Assembly (NCBI GenBank): GCA_024734555.1
Contig: JANPWX010000097.1
Coordinates: 2,155,048-2,219,047, forward strand
Reading direction: 5' to 3'
DNA length: 64,000 bases
From: Trochalopteron elliotii
Lineage: Eukaryota > Chordata > Aves > Passeriformes > Leiothrichidae
The notes under the pieces are model-generated. The model made no database searches and was not told where the DNA came from. It saw only the letters and a program-made list of their open reading frames with translations. The position numbers were made by a program, and so were the translations under genes. How positions within the stretch are numbered: position 1 is the first letter of the stretch; each line of letters begins with the position of its first letter. Positions 1-12,919 of the stretch are shown piece by piece.

Positions 1-3000
1 AAACTAATTAATTAGAGTAATTAATTAATCTAATAATTAGTACTCATTGCTACAAATAAATATCTGTTAAGGCAGGAAAGACTCTTCAAGCCTAATGTAG
101 TTTTTGTACCTTATCCCACAAGAAACCGCAGTGCTCCCAGAAAGCACATTTGTGCTAAGAAGGATTCTTTAATTACCAAAACTTGTGTCAGACTGCTCCA
201 CAGCCTGACTCTTCCTTTTGCCCAGATTAAATACAGCTATACCAGAAGAAAAACACAGAAAACAGAAGAAAACTAAGGGTGAAATTGCTATGCTGATTTT
301 GGGAGAAGGGCAGAGGAAGTGTTTAGAAGCCAGATAACTAATTGAATGTACTTAATTGAAGGATTAATCTTCATTAGTAACAAATTACCTCAAGGCACTA
401 AAACACATAGTAGAAACAGAAATAAAACCACTTAAAAAAGAAAAGTATATGGCTGCCAAATATAAACAAGATTTGGAAAAACAAATGTATTAACTTCTGC
501 TTTGGTTAGGAGAAGCAAGAAAAGAGCTGCCTGGTAGACCTGGAGGAAAGCATCTCGTTTTCTACAAAGCAACATAATGGGGGAGAATTTTTAAACCTGC
601 CTAGATGATGCTGGAGCTTAAATACCATTTCAAAAGTGATTCTGACCTATTAGAGCTTTAGCCCTGATAGAAGTGCTCAGATACACTGGGAATGAGGGGC
701 AGAGAACATTGCTTCCCAGGGCAGCAGCAGAAATGGTACAGACTGTACCAAACCCTTCTCATGATTTCTAGAGCATTTATGATCACGCTAAGTAGCTAAT
801 GTTCACTGACACTTGCTCATGTTACTTTGTTATTATAATAAATCTAATTTAGGGGCACCAACAATGGCTGCTACATCTCATTTATACTGGCATGAATGGG
901 CTTGGCAAGCCTGATGCAGATGATAGAGATACAAGCAACTGCTTGGTCAGTGACTATGTAGGAAAGGACTGTAGTTCCCATCCAACCCAATATGCCGGGG
1001 ATACCTGCAAATGCACTGTGGATGCAAGGGATGGAAACAAGAAGGAAGGAATTTGGAAGAAATTTAAGTTGCAGGAGAGACCAAGGGGAATGACTGTTTT
1101 GGAGGCTGCAGGACACAGTTACTGTGCTGCTGTAAGGGCCAGCGCTTTGTTACCACATCTCCAATTGCACAGGTCTAATGTTGAGATTAATTCAGGTTCA
1201 GAAGAAATGCACTTAACATCAATAATTAAAGTGAAAGACAGCCATGTAAGCTAAGTGTACCAGAGCTTTTTACTTCAATGAACTTAGCTAAGCAGCATCT
1301 GGAAGAAAGCATTAGTTTCTCAATTGCAGTCCTGACTAAATGTGTTGAAGGTTAAAAATTAAACAAGACTGAAAAAAAAGAGAAATTGTTCATTTAATCA
1401 GTTAAAGCTATCATTTCACTACACAGAGACCTGTCTTCCTGCTTATTTTTTCAAAAAGTCAAAAATCTTGCTAAACCTGAACATGAAAACAGAAGTGAGA
1501 ACATCCTGCTTACACTTTTGCACATCAGTACAGAGCTGTATGGGTCACAGCAGGTTGACAAGAAGCTGAGACTAGGGGTGAATGAACTTTGCAGTATTTT
1601 TGTCTATTAAACCAGTCCCTATAGTTTTGCTGGGAGACTCAGTTTTCATTCTCCCTCCTTCCTCATCTGTATAACCACCTGTTTGCTCCTTCCTTCCCAG
1701 CAATTCACTTCCCAGGTGTTTTGGAGGGCCATCTTCTGTAAGACACTACTTCAGAAGGCTGTACCTCCCTCCAACCTTGACTTCCTTTCTGTGCCAAAAA
1801 AGTGCAAGAAAGGCAAATACTCTTTGTTGCAGTTCAGCTGCCTATTTAGAGAAATACAGAATTAGGCTTAATGGGAAGGGGCCTCTGGAGTCACATAATC
1901 CAACCCTGCTGAGTTCTCAATATACTATGCAGTGCTTCCTTTCTCTGATTTTCAGGGCAGTCTCCAACTTCAGTAGGCAAAATGTGAGCACTTCCCAGAA
2001 GATATACATGTGGGAAGACCTTGGAAGAGTGCTGCATTTCCTGAAGAAATTCAGGATTCAAGAAGTGACCCGGGAAGGTTATTGAAGAAGATAATGAATG
2101 AGAAAAAATCCTCAGCCTGGGTAACTACCATGTGCATCTTCCTAATAGATGGAAAGAGAGCAGGTTGTGCAAACTGCTTCAGCCCAAGTCTGCTGAAGTA
2201 TTGTGAGCATGGGATAAAACTCAGAGTTACAAAGAAACTTGATACCACTCAGTTTTGGAAACAGAGAGAGACACTCTCATCAGAATGGCCAAGTTCTCCT
2301 CTCAACACTTCCAGTCATTTTCCAGGTATCTGAGAACTGCTCAAGCACTCAGTTTAATACTTGCAAAATGCATTAAATATTTTTCATTATCTGTGTGTGT
2401 GAAACATAATGATTTAGTGCTCACAAAGGGTTGAATCCCTTATTATAGGAACAAGCATAAACAGTCAAAATAATGTTCATGAAGACCATCTCTTGCACTG
2501 GGAATAAAACAAGTGTTATAATGGGATTTTGTAAAACAAGATTGTAATACTTTGTTGTCTTGCATTTATTTTTCCAATGCCACTGCATAATTACTACAAA
2601 ACTAGTACAGAGCTGAATACTTTGGATACCAAAGGCACATTTTCTTTTCTTGTGAAGAATTAATTACTTGCTGACACATATGAACACATTTATCTTGTTT
2701 GGGAATGCTACCAAGTCATCACACCCATTTCTCTATATTCCCCTCTCTGCTCACATGACTCTCAAAGGTGCACAGTGTTTTTTTCCTGAACTGAAAGATA
2801 TACAAGTTCCATAAGGTCTGTGACCTTGTAAATCAGCTGGTAGGATGAACTACAAAAGCACTGCTTTGTGAGGCCTTTGTGAGGTTTGTACAGGTTAGAT
2901 CAGGCAGAGCAGTTTATCTGGGCTTCAGAGATGGCAGTGTGGGCACCAAGACTCTTCCAGTGCAGCTGAAAAGGTATTAGTTACATATCCAACTTCTAAA

Positions 3001-5317
3001 CAATGTAGGCCAAACACTTGTTCGTGAAGATCTCTTGATGCAAAGCTTTTGCAGAGTATATCCTATCCAAAACCTCCAATGCAGAAAGTCAGAAAAGGAA
3101 AACTGCCTGGTCATGATAAACCACATAAATTCACCAGCAGAAATTATAGTCAGGTTTCAGCAGTCATCACCACATATTTAATGAGAAGCAGGGACTGTCT
3201 TCTGGAATGCTGGAAAGGGCAAATTTTAAGATTTGTGTAACTGTACCTGCTGACAGACAGTAAGGTACCATAAAACAATCCAAATAAACTGAGTAGCAAA
3301 CAAACAGAGCAGGTAACAGTTTCAGTTGTGTGGCCTTTGTTAAAGACCTAGCTGGCAGTAAATAAAGTTTTACTGTTGCTGACAATAAAACTACTGGTGA
3401 ATAATAATTGACGAAATAATTAGTAACACAATCAATAAATAAGACCAGAACTTAGTAATTTTCAGACAAGTTTGTTTTCCTATTAATATATCACAACATG
3501 CCACATTTAAGGAGTGTGAAAGGATCATTCAGTTTGATTCCAGTCTGTGCCCTGGTCAGTGCTGGTTGGCAAGAAGCTGCCAGCACAACCCAACTCTTCA
3601 TGCTGAAGCATCAATCCCCCTTCACAGAACAGAACAGACAAGTGAGTGTTTGGTTGCTCTGATGATGAGGAAAATCCAGGCCATGCTATAACTATCTGCC
3701 TAATATGTTCCCTTTTTTGATAAGAATTTTAGATATAAAAACTACACTATCACACACATTTCTTTTGAATCTATGCATATTTCATCAACTGGTATATTTT
3801 CTTCATTTATTTTACATCATACTGCAAAGTGCTTAGAAAGAAATGCTAATAAATTATTTGAATACCATTTAATTATCTTCAGTTTTTCAGACTGACAGAA
3901 AAACAGCTTCTTTAATAGAACATACATGTGACAGAACAAGGAAAATAAGAAGAAAAGAACAGAGTGAAAGACAGCATCAGAAAATCCTCCCAGATGTTTA
4001 GTGTGTGGAAATACACATTTTTCAGTCCCAACCAGCTAAATGTTGAAAAGGGAAAAAGGTTGAACTGACTGACATATTTTTCTCTAAGATGTCTGGTAAT
4101 ACTTAAATGCTTAAAGCATTAGCTTGGAGTTAAAAGAGTTTTACTTGCTTTAATTCATCTTCTGTTATGGGGATTCTTATCTTTTCTAATTCTAATATGC
4201 TGAATCCTTAGGGGAGGGTTGAAAAGAGCAACGGGAAAAAAAAAAAGAAGTCTAGCAAAACCCAGGGAAGAAGTAGTCCAGTTTATTAAGAGTTTATTAG
4301 TTGGTGAAAGACCAATCTATACACCAAATTCACCATCATTTAATGAGAGACAAAGAGGGAGAAGACATAACTATTCACCAAAATAAATATATAATTTAAA
4401 AGTTAAAGGGTAGGGATAGATTTATTCTAAGAGACACAACCTACTGATTTTTGTGAATAAATGCACATGGTTCAGAAGTGCTGAGCATCCACAAACAGAT
4501 TTGTGGCCACAGGAGATAAGGATGTTCCACTCCTTTTATAATTCAGGCAATAAATTACAATATTTATGTAGATTAACTGCTGCCAACCTGCTAGATCAGT
4601 GATGCAGGCCCTCCCCAGCCCAAATTTTCATTGTTTTTCACATTGCTTCTTATTCTTCCTCTGGTGGCATCAGTTGTCTGCTTCAGGTAAACAAAATTTA
4701 AACATATTCTATGGATTTTGGTATGTAGTCTAATATATAGCTACCAAAAATAGCCTCCACACCACAGGAAATGGTACTGTGTTGGAAGAGCACATTGCTA
4801 TGCAAATTTCTAAATTCCTGGTTCTGCTGTGACAACCATGGTTAGGCGCCCTGGGAACCACAGCAGCGTGGTGATGGCCATGCCCTGAGCACAGGGTAGA
4901 TCTGCAGCCTGCATCCTTCAGGCGAGAGCAGCCCCACCTCCTTATCCGAACATATCCCAGATGCCTGGTGTCTGGGCTCAAGGGACAGCACTGTGCTTGA
5001 TAAAACAATGCTGTGAGCATCTGCTTCCGAAAACTTACAGTGTTCATACAGTTTTGAAAAAAATCACAGTGTCACCAAAGAGCTTCTTGATCTTTTTCCA
5101 TCTACCTCAGCAACAACAGCACACAGACAGAAGAGGCTGGAGGGGTACAGGGTGTGGGCGGGCAGGTTAGCATCTGAACACTTGATTTTAAAAGGCTGGC
5201 TGCAGGAGAGTGCAGTACCTCTCTGAAAAACTTCACTGATACTGCAATTTTTATCTGTTGGATCTGACCCCTCCCACAGCCCCCTCTCCAGCAAACAAAG
5301 CACAATTTCTGCATTAC
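1..5317 (-). other. RPS6KA2: RPS6KA2 intron 8 (partial), non-coding
   Basis: There are no kinase motifs or convincing exon here. The DNA is AT-rich intron with a TAATTA-rich start (1-40) and a short old CR1 remnant (about 1850-1920). A patch with somewhat more GC and CpG lies at about 4800-5000. Open frames in this stretch have no recognisable protein similarity and no conserved motif. Confidence 0.85.
1850..1920 (-). mobile_element. Old CR1 LINE 3' fragment (reverse orientation)
   Basis: The stretch reads gggaaggggcctctggagtc then a form of atccaaccctgctg. This resembles the reverse complement of the avian CR1 tail (the part usually seen as a diverged GGAAGGGACC...TCCAACCC string). It is short and strongly diverged, with no clear target-site duplication, so the boundaries are approximate. 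Confidence 0.45.
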
Positions 5318-5460
5318 CATGAGCACTCCAAAGGACCACCAGTCAGCACTCTGGGTGTGCCCTCGCCGGTTCACCACCTCTGGGGCCATGTACTCTATTG
5401 TCCCACAGAATGAGTATGCCCGCTTGTCATGGTCGATGGCCTCCTTACTCAGACCAAAAT
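5318..5460 (-). CDS. RPS6KA2: RPS6KA2 coding exon 8: activation segment, PDK1 site, APE
   Basis: This 143-nt exon lies between a cctgtag acceptor and a gtaatg donor. It completes the DFG Asp, then reads [40 protein letters not shown] and WSFGVLM, ending in phase 0. It contains the full activation segment: DFG, the Ser of AYSFCGT that PDK1 phosphorylates in RSKs, and APE. The start of helix F (DWWSFGVLM) follows. [19 protein letters not shown] is the most diagnostic RSK3 stretch in the window. The next family exon should start FEMLTG; nothing like it occurs on the minus strand between 1 and 5317, so intron 8 runs off the window. Confidence 0.96.
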
Positions 5461-6163
5461 CTACAGGAATTGAAGCAGAGAAAGACTTGTCAGGTATCCA
5501 AAAATTATTATTTATGCTTTTGCTCGCTTAAATTGTTTGAACAGAACACACCAAGCAGCTGGTGAAGTGCCCTCCTGTCTATGTGCAGAAAAAGGCCACC
5601 AGCACACGTGTGCTGGAACCCTGCCTGCCTGGTGTGCCTGGCACCTGTTAATACACCCTGAAAATAGCCATAGCATTTGCCCTGTTCAGAATGAGCTTCT
5701 GGCTCAAGGCAGAAGGGAGTTTAAATAAGCAGATATATACAGTTAAGGTTTGGTGAAGGCAATGCTAGAGGGGATTCTTGTGTAGCTAACCAAAGTATTA
5801 GGAAAAATAATCTCAGATTACTCCAGTGAAAAGGTGGGCTAGACAGTGCTTCTAGATGTCTTTACAGCCACCCTCTGTGTGGGTTAAATAGTCATATTGG
5901 AAGCATCCTTCCATCCACAGTGGCAGGCAGCCAAACCTGCCTGCTTCACACCAGTCAAGAGCACAATTTCACCAAGAAAATGCTGTTTTCCATGTGCTGT
6001 GCAGCATGGGGGTTGACAAATCGACAGAGAAGCTCAACACTCAAACTCTTCTGGCTTCTAGTTTTTGTAAGGAAACTCCTTCCTACCAAAGACCAGCATG
6101 TATGTAATATACTGCAGAAAAATAATCAGCTTATAGGGATGAAGTTTTCTGTTCCTCACTTAC
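5461..6163 (-). other. RPS6KA2: RPS6KA2 intron 7 (703 bp)
   Basis: This intron between exons 7 and 8 starts at donor gtaagtg on the exon 7 side. It ends with a pyrimidine-rich tract and cctgtag on the exon 8 side. I see no repeat or coding feature in it. Confidence 0.92.
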
Positions 6164-6201
6164 CGGTTATCTTAATGTGACCCTCTTCATCAAGAAGAAT
6201 G
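6164..6201 (-). CDS. RPS6KA2: RPS6KA2 coding exon 7: 38-nt small exon
   Basis: This very short exon of 38 nt has an acceptor tttatag and a donor gtaagtg. It completes the Asn codon begun in exon 6 (AA|C), reads ILLDEEGHIKIT, and ends with the first base of the Asp codon of DFG. It links the catalytic loop to the Mg-binding DFG motif, so skipping it would remove the strands between them and shift the frame (38 is not a multiple of three). It is too short to be found as an open frame and was identified by translating outward from neighbouring kinase motifs. Both splice junctions restore the family sequence exactly, which makes the call firm despite its size. Confidence 0.94.
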
Positions 6202-8677
6202 CTATAAAGCAAAAAAGAAACATTCATTCATTAGCCAGGCATAAAGTGCAGTTAAGAAAAATGAATAAAAAATGTTTAAGTCAGGTAAGGAGATATGCAA
6301 GATTCAAATACTTACATAAACAAAGCCTTAGTGGACTCTATGGCTACAGAAAGAGAAATGAACCTCAAAGGTTTGTTTAATCTCGTGTCTGAAGCATGCA
6401 CAGCCTGAGGCAGTTTCATGAGGAGCCTCCTCTGTGCTCCATAGGATGCTCAAGGTGGGCATGCAAACTGAGCTCAGAAAGAATAGGGTGTTCAAAGACA
6501 ACAGCTGCAGAGTATATGCTTCTAGCAGGAGAACGAGCTACACGTTTCCTGTTCTTGTCATAATAAAAGGCAGTCACACAAATAATCAGGGCTTGGAGTT
6601 ACTGGACCTAAAATCAAGTCCAAAGGTTCATGCTGAAGTAATAAAAGTCATCGTAGAGCACAGTGATTAGTCACAGCCTAACTGCATGGATCTCAGTCTC
6701 TGCTTAGTTTTTCTATCCAGAGCACAGATGAAAATTCAACCTGGAAGCCAAATTCAAGTGTTCTCACATTTGTCACTTGCCAACATATTTTTTTCCTCAC
6801 AAGGGCACTCCAACATTTCTGTATTTCACCAAAAGCAGTGTTAGTTTTTGTGGAAACAAGAAGGAACACTGAATTTGAAAAATAATGATTTTGGGAAATA
6901 AAAACTGACATGGTAATGAAGGTGGTCTTTCTTCAGTCCTAGTTAGACTTAGTATATTTGTCTTTTCAAACTGATCTAGCATAGTGCCAGCTATTTGTAT
7001 ATTCCTCTTCTCTTAGAGAACCACTTTTATCTAATTATTCAGGAAGAAAATAGGACAGAAGCAAACCAAACATAATGGGCTATGCTTTTGTGAAAAGTTG
7101 TGTCTGAACTGAAAAATAATTGAAAAAAGATGCTCTTCTGTCATTCATGTGTTTAGAAAAAGCTGCTGTGCAAGTCATCAAAGGTCAGCAACTAAGTCAG
7201 TACCATGTGTCAAATAATTAAAGCCTTTTCTTCTCAGTAAAAGCATCTTACCTTTATTCTTTCTCTACAGTTTCCTTGAACACATAATTTTTAAGTACTA
7301 GTCTATACCAGGCACATTTAAATGTATTTTTGTGACTGCAACCCCTAAACTTGTGCTTCAGAAGGGAACAGAGCAAAACATCTGACACTGTGGAAGGGAG
7401 CATGAATGTATGAACACCCAGACCTGGATCTGGAAAAATAGCAGGGGGAATACAGCTCACAGAAATCACCTAAAATTTTGCCCCACACCCAGGAAGCCCC
7501 TGTGAATAACTGTGCAATTCAAAAGTTGTGGGATTTCCCCAGAAACATTGATTTTATATTTAATGGGTTTTAAATTTCATAATTTCCTATTGAAAATCCA
7601 TGTTGCTTTGGTATGTAGACGATGTATGTTTCCCATACTTTGCCCTGATTAAAGGGTTCACACCCTACCCTCGTTAAAGGGATAGAGGCAACGCCAACAG
7701 AGCTTTCAGACAGAAAATACTGCCTGAGGTGGAGTCACAAACACACAGCAACTCTTTCTCACACTGTTTGCAAGACAGGAAAATGGATAGATCCTGGCTT
7801 CCAATGGATGTGTATCCTATATCCCCTAAAACGTGATCTACAGTTCCTTCCTCCATCTCACATTTCCTAATCACCCTTCTACCATGCCCTCAGCTGCTGG
7901 CAGCTTCCTCTGTGGCCCCTGGCAGCAGCCTTTGGACATCTGGGTGCCTCCACATTAGCCATCTGGCAGCACAAGTAATGCCACAGTTACTAACCAAAGA
8001 TCATATTTCATGTAAAAAGAAAACAATATGCTAATAGTTATGAAAAAGAAAAGACAACTGTTGCATGGAATTATCTTAGAGTGAAATTAAGAAGAAAAGA
8101 ACAAAGTACCTGCTTCTAAGAATGCAAATTACAACAACAGACAAATAGTTTTCCTGTGACAGTAGAAGCAAACTCTTTATCTGATCATACTCCATACTCT
8201 CTTTTTATCTTTATCACTTTACAATTCCTTTTTATCCCACAATATCCATAGCAGACATTCTATTGTGAAAATCACGATTACTTTAGCTATGGTTTGCAGG
8301 ATAAACTAATCTGAAATAAGATAGTATTATTCTATGGAAGGGGAAAAAGAACCAGAAGTTCTTAATATGATTCAGGATTGAGAATAATCTTTCATCTAAA
8401 TTAATGTTTTGAAATTATAAAAACCATAAAAAGTAAACTACTTTTAAATGCAAAACTAGGTTACAATCACATTGAGTGATAAACTTCAGTTAGGAGGGAT
8501 TTTTTTTCATTTTATTTGTTCAGTCTAATGCTTGAGTGCTTTTACAGGATACTATCATTATCAACCTTCTCTTCAAAGCAGTAATAACTGTTATTAGGTG
8601 AAAAATATACTAACACCATAAATAAGTGAACCACACATTGGCTTAGAACAAAAAATGACACAAAATATGGGTGTCTA

Positions 8678-8985
8678 TCAGAGAAGAGGAGACTGAAGGG
8701 AGACCTCATCACAGTCTACAGGTTTCTCAAGAGGGGAAGAGGAGGGGCAGGCACTGATGTCTTCTCGGTGGTGAGCAGTGACAGGACCCGAGGGGATGGC
8801 CTGAAGTTTTGTCAGGGAAGGTTTAGGTTGGATATTAGGAAAAATTTCTTCACCCAGAGGGTGGTTGGGCACTGGAACAGGGTCCCCAGGGGAGTGGTCA
8901 CAGCACCAGCCTGACAGAGTTCAAGAAGTGTTTGGACAATGCTCTCAGACACTTGATGTGATTCTTGGGATTGTCTCGGGGGTAT
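8678..8985 (+). mobile_element. CR1 LINE 3' fragment, plus orientation, tail missing
   Basis: The sequence from gagaagaggagactgaaggg through ggtttaggttggatattagg, aaaaatttcttcacccagag, ggcactggaacagggtcccc and tgtttggacaatgctctcag to gtgattcttggg matches the well-known avian CR1 3' region as I recall it. CR1 copies are normally truncated at the 5' end and keep the 3' end. Here the match stops near gattcttgggattgtc, short of the usual final segment and ATTCT-type terminal repeats. A secondary deletion may have removed the tail. It is antisense to RPS6KA2. Confidence 0.88.
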
Positions 8986-9423
8986 TTTATTACTCTACGA
9001 TTGAACATTTTAGCATCAGAATCATCCCACAAACATTCAAACTGCTTGCACTGACCTCAGATTAAAAGTATGCCTTGAGAAAATAAAGGCTGGAAATCTC
9101 CATGCTAGAGGCTGGGGCAGCTAAATTAGTAGCAGAGGAATGATATAGTCTGAGTTACATGAGAAGTCTCATAGCAGAGCTAGGACTGCAAACTCCATAT
9201 TAACTTTTCTGCTGCAACTTTATCACATAGAAAAAAAAGCTTTTGCTATGGGTTGTTGGCATTGTTTTATATCATGTCTTAAATGACAATTCTCTGAACA
9301 ATTTTCTCCCATTTCTCTCTATTTTTGGTTTTGAGTCACGTCTTCTGGGCTTCACTTTCAGCTCCAAAATCCCCAAATCAATGTGGAGTTCTGCCAAATC
9401 TAATAAAGCTGGAACTCTGGGAT

Positions 9424-9519
9424 TGGTTTGGTTGGGATTTTTTTTGGTTGGTTGGTTTTGGGGTTTTTTTCCCCTTTTTTCTTTTCTATTCTTTTATTTT
9501 TTCTTTTTTTTTTTTTTTC
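9424..9519. repeat. T-rich / GGTT low-complexity tract
   Basis: Runs of T interrupted by G, including ggttggttggtt, pass into a pyrimidine stretch ending in 16 or more T. It produces Phe/Trp-rich spurious open frames in two overlapping frames. No transposon body was seen next to it. Confidence 0.85.
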
Positions 9520-10880
9520 CTGGATGATCTAAGTGTCTTTCTAAGTGAGAGCAGTTTTGCAGAAGATTCAACCCACACTTTATGTTAATCAGAAACTGTA
9601 GCCAAATTCTCAGGTGGGAAATAAAACCTGAGACTTTATCAAGAGTGCTTTATTTCATTGCATGTTTTGTTATGAAACTACCAGATGAAGTAGTCAAATA
9701 TCTACTAAAGATATGAAGATTCTCACAAACTGTCAGTGTTTTGTGACATTTCAGTGTTTGCATGACCCCATGCTATCTCACCCTGCTGAACAAAAATTCC
9801 TCTCTGCTGTAGCCTCATTGGCACCATGAAGTCAAAAAGGGACTCCTTACATCAGTGGAAGCTTTCCACCATAAGCTTTTGTCTTTTACTGATTCTCAGA
9901 TCTCTCCTCTCCATATAGGGCAGTTACATTCATAAATCAATAGTCATGGTTGGCAACATGCTGCATTAAAAAGTGATGTTTGGCTTTTCTAGAATATAGT
10001 TCAAGATATCTGAAGTTGTTATATGAGCTGTTATATGAACTGTCCCTTGTGCAGACAACTGAGACCCTTAAAATATACATCACTCCTTGTTAACCTAAGC
10101 CCCTATTCCAGAACTCAAGGTGTATCTAGGTTCCTGAAAAGAAATGGCAAAGATTAATAATAGTTTGCCCGTTTTCAGATGTTATGTTTCAGAGTTATTT
10201 CTAAGTCACTCATACCCTTAAACTACAGCATAAGAAATAACATATGCATCATATACTACTTTTTAATAGGTTCCCATTTTTCTATTTTGGTATATTTACC
10301 GTATATACCAGGGTATATATACCATATTTTATAGTTGGATTGTGCAGTTTTTAAGTAAAAATGGGCCTCACCATGTCAGAACTCAGTGGCTCCCAGTGTG
10401 ACTGAACAACACCTTGTCTCACAAGGGATGCCCCTGAAATCACCAAGGCAACTCAAGGAGAAGAATTGTCAGCAACAATTCAAGAGAAGTATCTGCTTAT
10501 TCTAAACAAGACTTTAACCAGAAAGCTCAATTACTTGTCTTTTTGAACTAAGTACAGCTGACTTGAGAACAACTCCCAGTTGCACTTGAAATTAACTCAC
10601 AGCTTTGAATTGTTAACATGGATTTTTGCTCAGACAATCTTAAAAAAAAACCAAACTGAACCTTAAATTTTAATGTACTGAGGGTTCTTCCAAGTGGTTT
10701 TAACAGTGCTCTTTTCTTTTTTTTTTTAACATAAACAATTCCAAATAGCTTTATTTTAGTATACTTACAGAGCTGACAAACAAACCTAAACCTGTCAGCA
10801 GTTACTTTTGGGAGCTTCCAAAGAACAGCAAAAGCATTGAACAATGAAATGTCTAATGCAGTGCCCATCTTTAATAAAGG

Positions 10881-10909
10881 GGAGAGAGGGAGACAGAGAG
10901 AGAGAGAGA
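10881..10909. repeat. (AG)n microsatellite
   Basis: A GA dinucleotide repeat of about 29 bp, imperfect at its 5' side (ggagagagggagacagagag) and then pure AG. Confidence 0.9.
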
Positions 10910-12897
10910 ATTGGGAAATTACTAATTAATTAATTTATCTCTTGTTCTGCAAATCTGACAGAGCAAACCTTTTGCTTGTAATTATGCTGGTAATGCCTCT
11001 GCTGAAGATGCGTGTGTGTGATTCTGCACGTTGCACTTCAAAGGGGAGAGGGATCAAGGGAAACCAAAGGGGAGTAATGAGAATGAATGAACCCCTGTAA
11101 AGACTGACTAGTGAAGAAGAGTTCAGTACCTGGATCATTCAGGGTACAGAAGAGGGTATAAGGAAAAGGATGTTCTCAAAATCCTCTGAGTTTCTGCTGA
11201 GAGCAGAACAAGCAGGTTGGGCCTTCTAGGAAGACAGGCCAAGGAGCACGGGCCTGCAGCAGTGAAGAAATTTCAAACTAGCTATTAAGAGCAACATTTC
11301 AGATGAACAACTGCTGGAGCACTGCCAAGAGGCCTCCTGTGTAGAGCATGGAGTCTCCACCAGTTGTTTTAAGCCTAGGTTAGCAACACACCTGTTACGG
11401 TCTTGATCCTGCCAGGGGGCAAGGGAAGGATGGTCCTAATTTTCTTTTATCATCTTATTTAGAAAGATATTCCTTCCCAGATGTAAGTCAAAAAATTAGC
11501 TTTTTTTTTTTCTTCCCTGAGAGTTAATTGTTTTATTCTGCTGTATCTATTTCTTTAACGCAAACCTAAAGCTCCAGAGAAATCATAGGCTGTCATGCTC
11601 TGCTCTCCTAGGTGTGACAACACATAGGCTTTGCACTTACAGAGCTATTTTTAGAGGATACAGTTTTCAATCAGAGGCCTTGCTTCATCTCCAGGTATGA
11701 ACTTCTAGGTAATTCCCTTTCCTATACAACAGTTATATTTATGTAAATTGATTTTATACTATGTCAATTGCATACAAAATAAACTGTATTACAATTAATC
11801 CATTTAACTGTAAGTCAAAGACCATAAACTGTATATACAAAAGTTAGAAAATGCAAGAGTGAGAGCTGCCACCTTAACTTTACACAGTGATCTCTCTGTG
11901 TAAAGGTCTTCAGTTATGTGATGATACTTTTTATTTTCTTCCAGAGAAATCTTGTCTCAGTTGTCAGACTGGTAACACTGAGGGAGGGATTTTAGCAGAG
12001 CAGTACAGCAAAAGGGATGGCTGGTCTCAGCTCAGACAAAAATACAGAGAAAACTGGATTCCATCTGTACCTTTTCAACATGCTTCTATGTGACAATGAC
12101 AAAACAGTGACACCTTCCTTCCTTACATGAGCTTCAATTTCTTGATTCACTGATCCCTGATTTAAAGCGCTACAGCTTGGTCAGAAGTAATATAAAATGC
12201 TCTCACTTGCAACTGGAATAAGTGAGAGACCTTTTCTGAGATGCTAAGTGACACTTCCTGCTGAGAACTCAGAAAAATCCAGTTCTCAGTATCTCAAATA
12301 CAATGAACAGTTTTGACATACACTTAATTTTCTCCTTGGTTTCTAACTTCTTCTAAAGCAAAAACTCACAGCATATGCCTAAAAATGTAATGGCTTTGTG
12401 GCATATCTGAATATACAAGTTCGTGTCTGGACACCTTCTAATAGCAGATTCAGGTATCATGTGTTATCTCAAAAATCAGCCTCATCTAACATCAGAGACA
12501 AAAGCAGTGCATGATTCATACGAAGGCTCACTAGAATCAAAGTTTAAACCAGAAAACTTATAACTGGAGTAATTTTATTGTGTACATATTTGTTGATGCT
12601 GAATGGATAAAACAGCAATTCAGAATGAAATTGAAATCTAGGAGCTGCTGGCAGACAGTGCAAGAGCCTGTGGCTGTGGCAGCTGGGGTGTCACCACTGC
12701 CTACCTGCATTTCATATCAGGAACATACCAATACTTTTCTCCCTCCACTTGTTTAATTTGTAGGATGACTTCCCATATTTGCCAAAGACTCTGGTTTCCA
12801 GTTTTGGTTGCAAGATTGGAAAATTTGGTCAACTGCAAAAAGTCCTCTAGCCCAAAAGACTGAGAGCTCTTGCTGTGTACATCTGTTGAATTCACAT

Positions 12898-12919
12898 AGT
12901 ACTACTACTGCTACTACTA
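12898..12919. repeat. (ACT)n short trinucleotide run
   Basis: About seven ACT-like units with one interruption (agtactactactgctactac). It is a simple repeat in intron 6. Confidence 0.8.

Noticed and set aside
892..1254. 120-codon open frame on the plus strand
   Set aside because: No recognisable motif or splice context, in intron 8 of the opposite-strand gene; its length is within chance expectation for 64 kb.
1..5317. Search for the next RPS6KA2 exon (FEMLTG...)
   Set aside because: No matching coding segment was found on the minus strand; it must lie outside the window.
4730..5389. Minus-strand frames continuing past exon 8 as if the exon were longer
   Set aside because: The kinase similarity stops exactly at LM before the gtaatg donor; the continuation (VMQKLCF...) does not match the family.
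9243..9588. Two overlapping hydrophobic frames that look like membrane segments
   Set aside because: The Phe/Trp-rich part is the T/GGTT low-complexity tract, not a protein.
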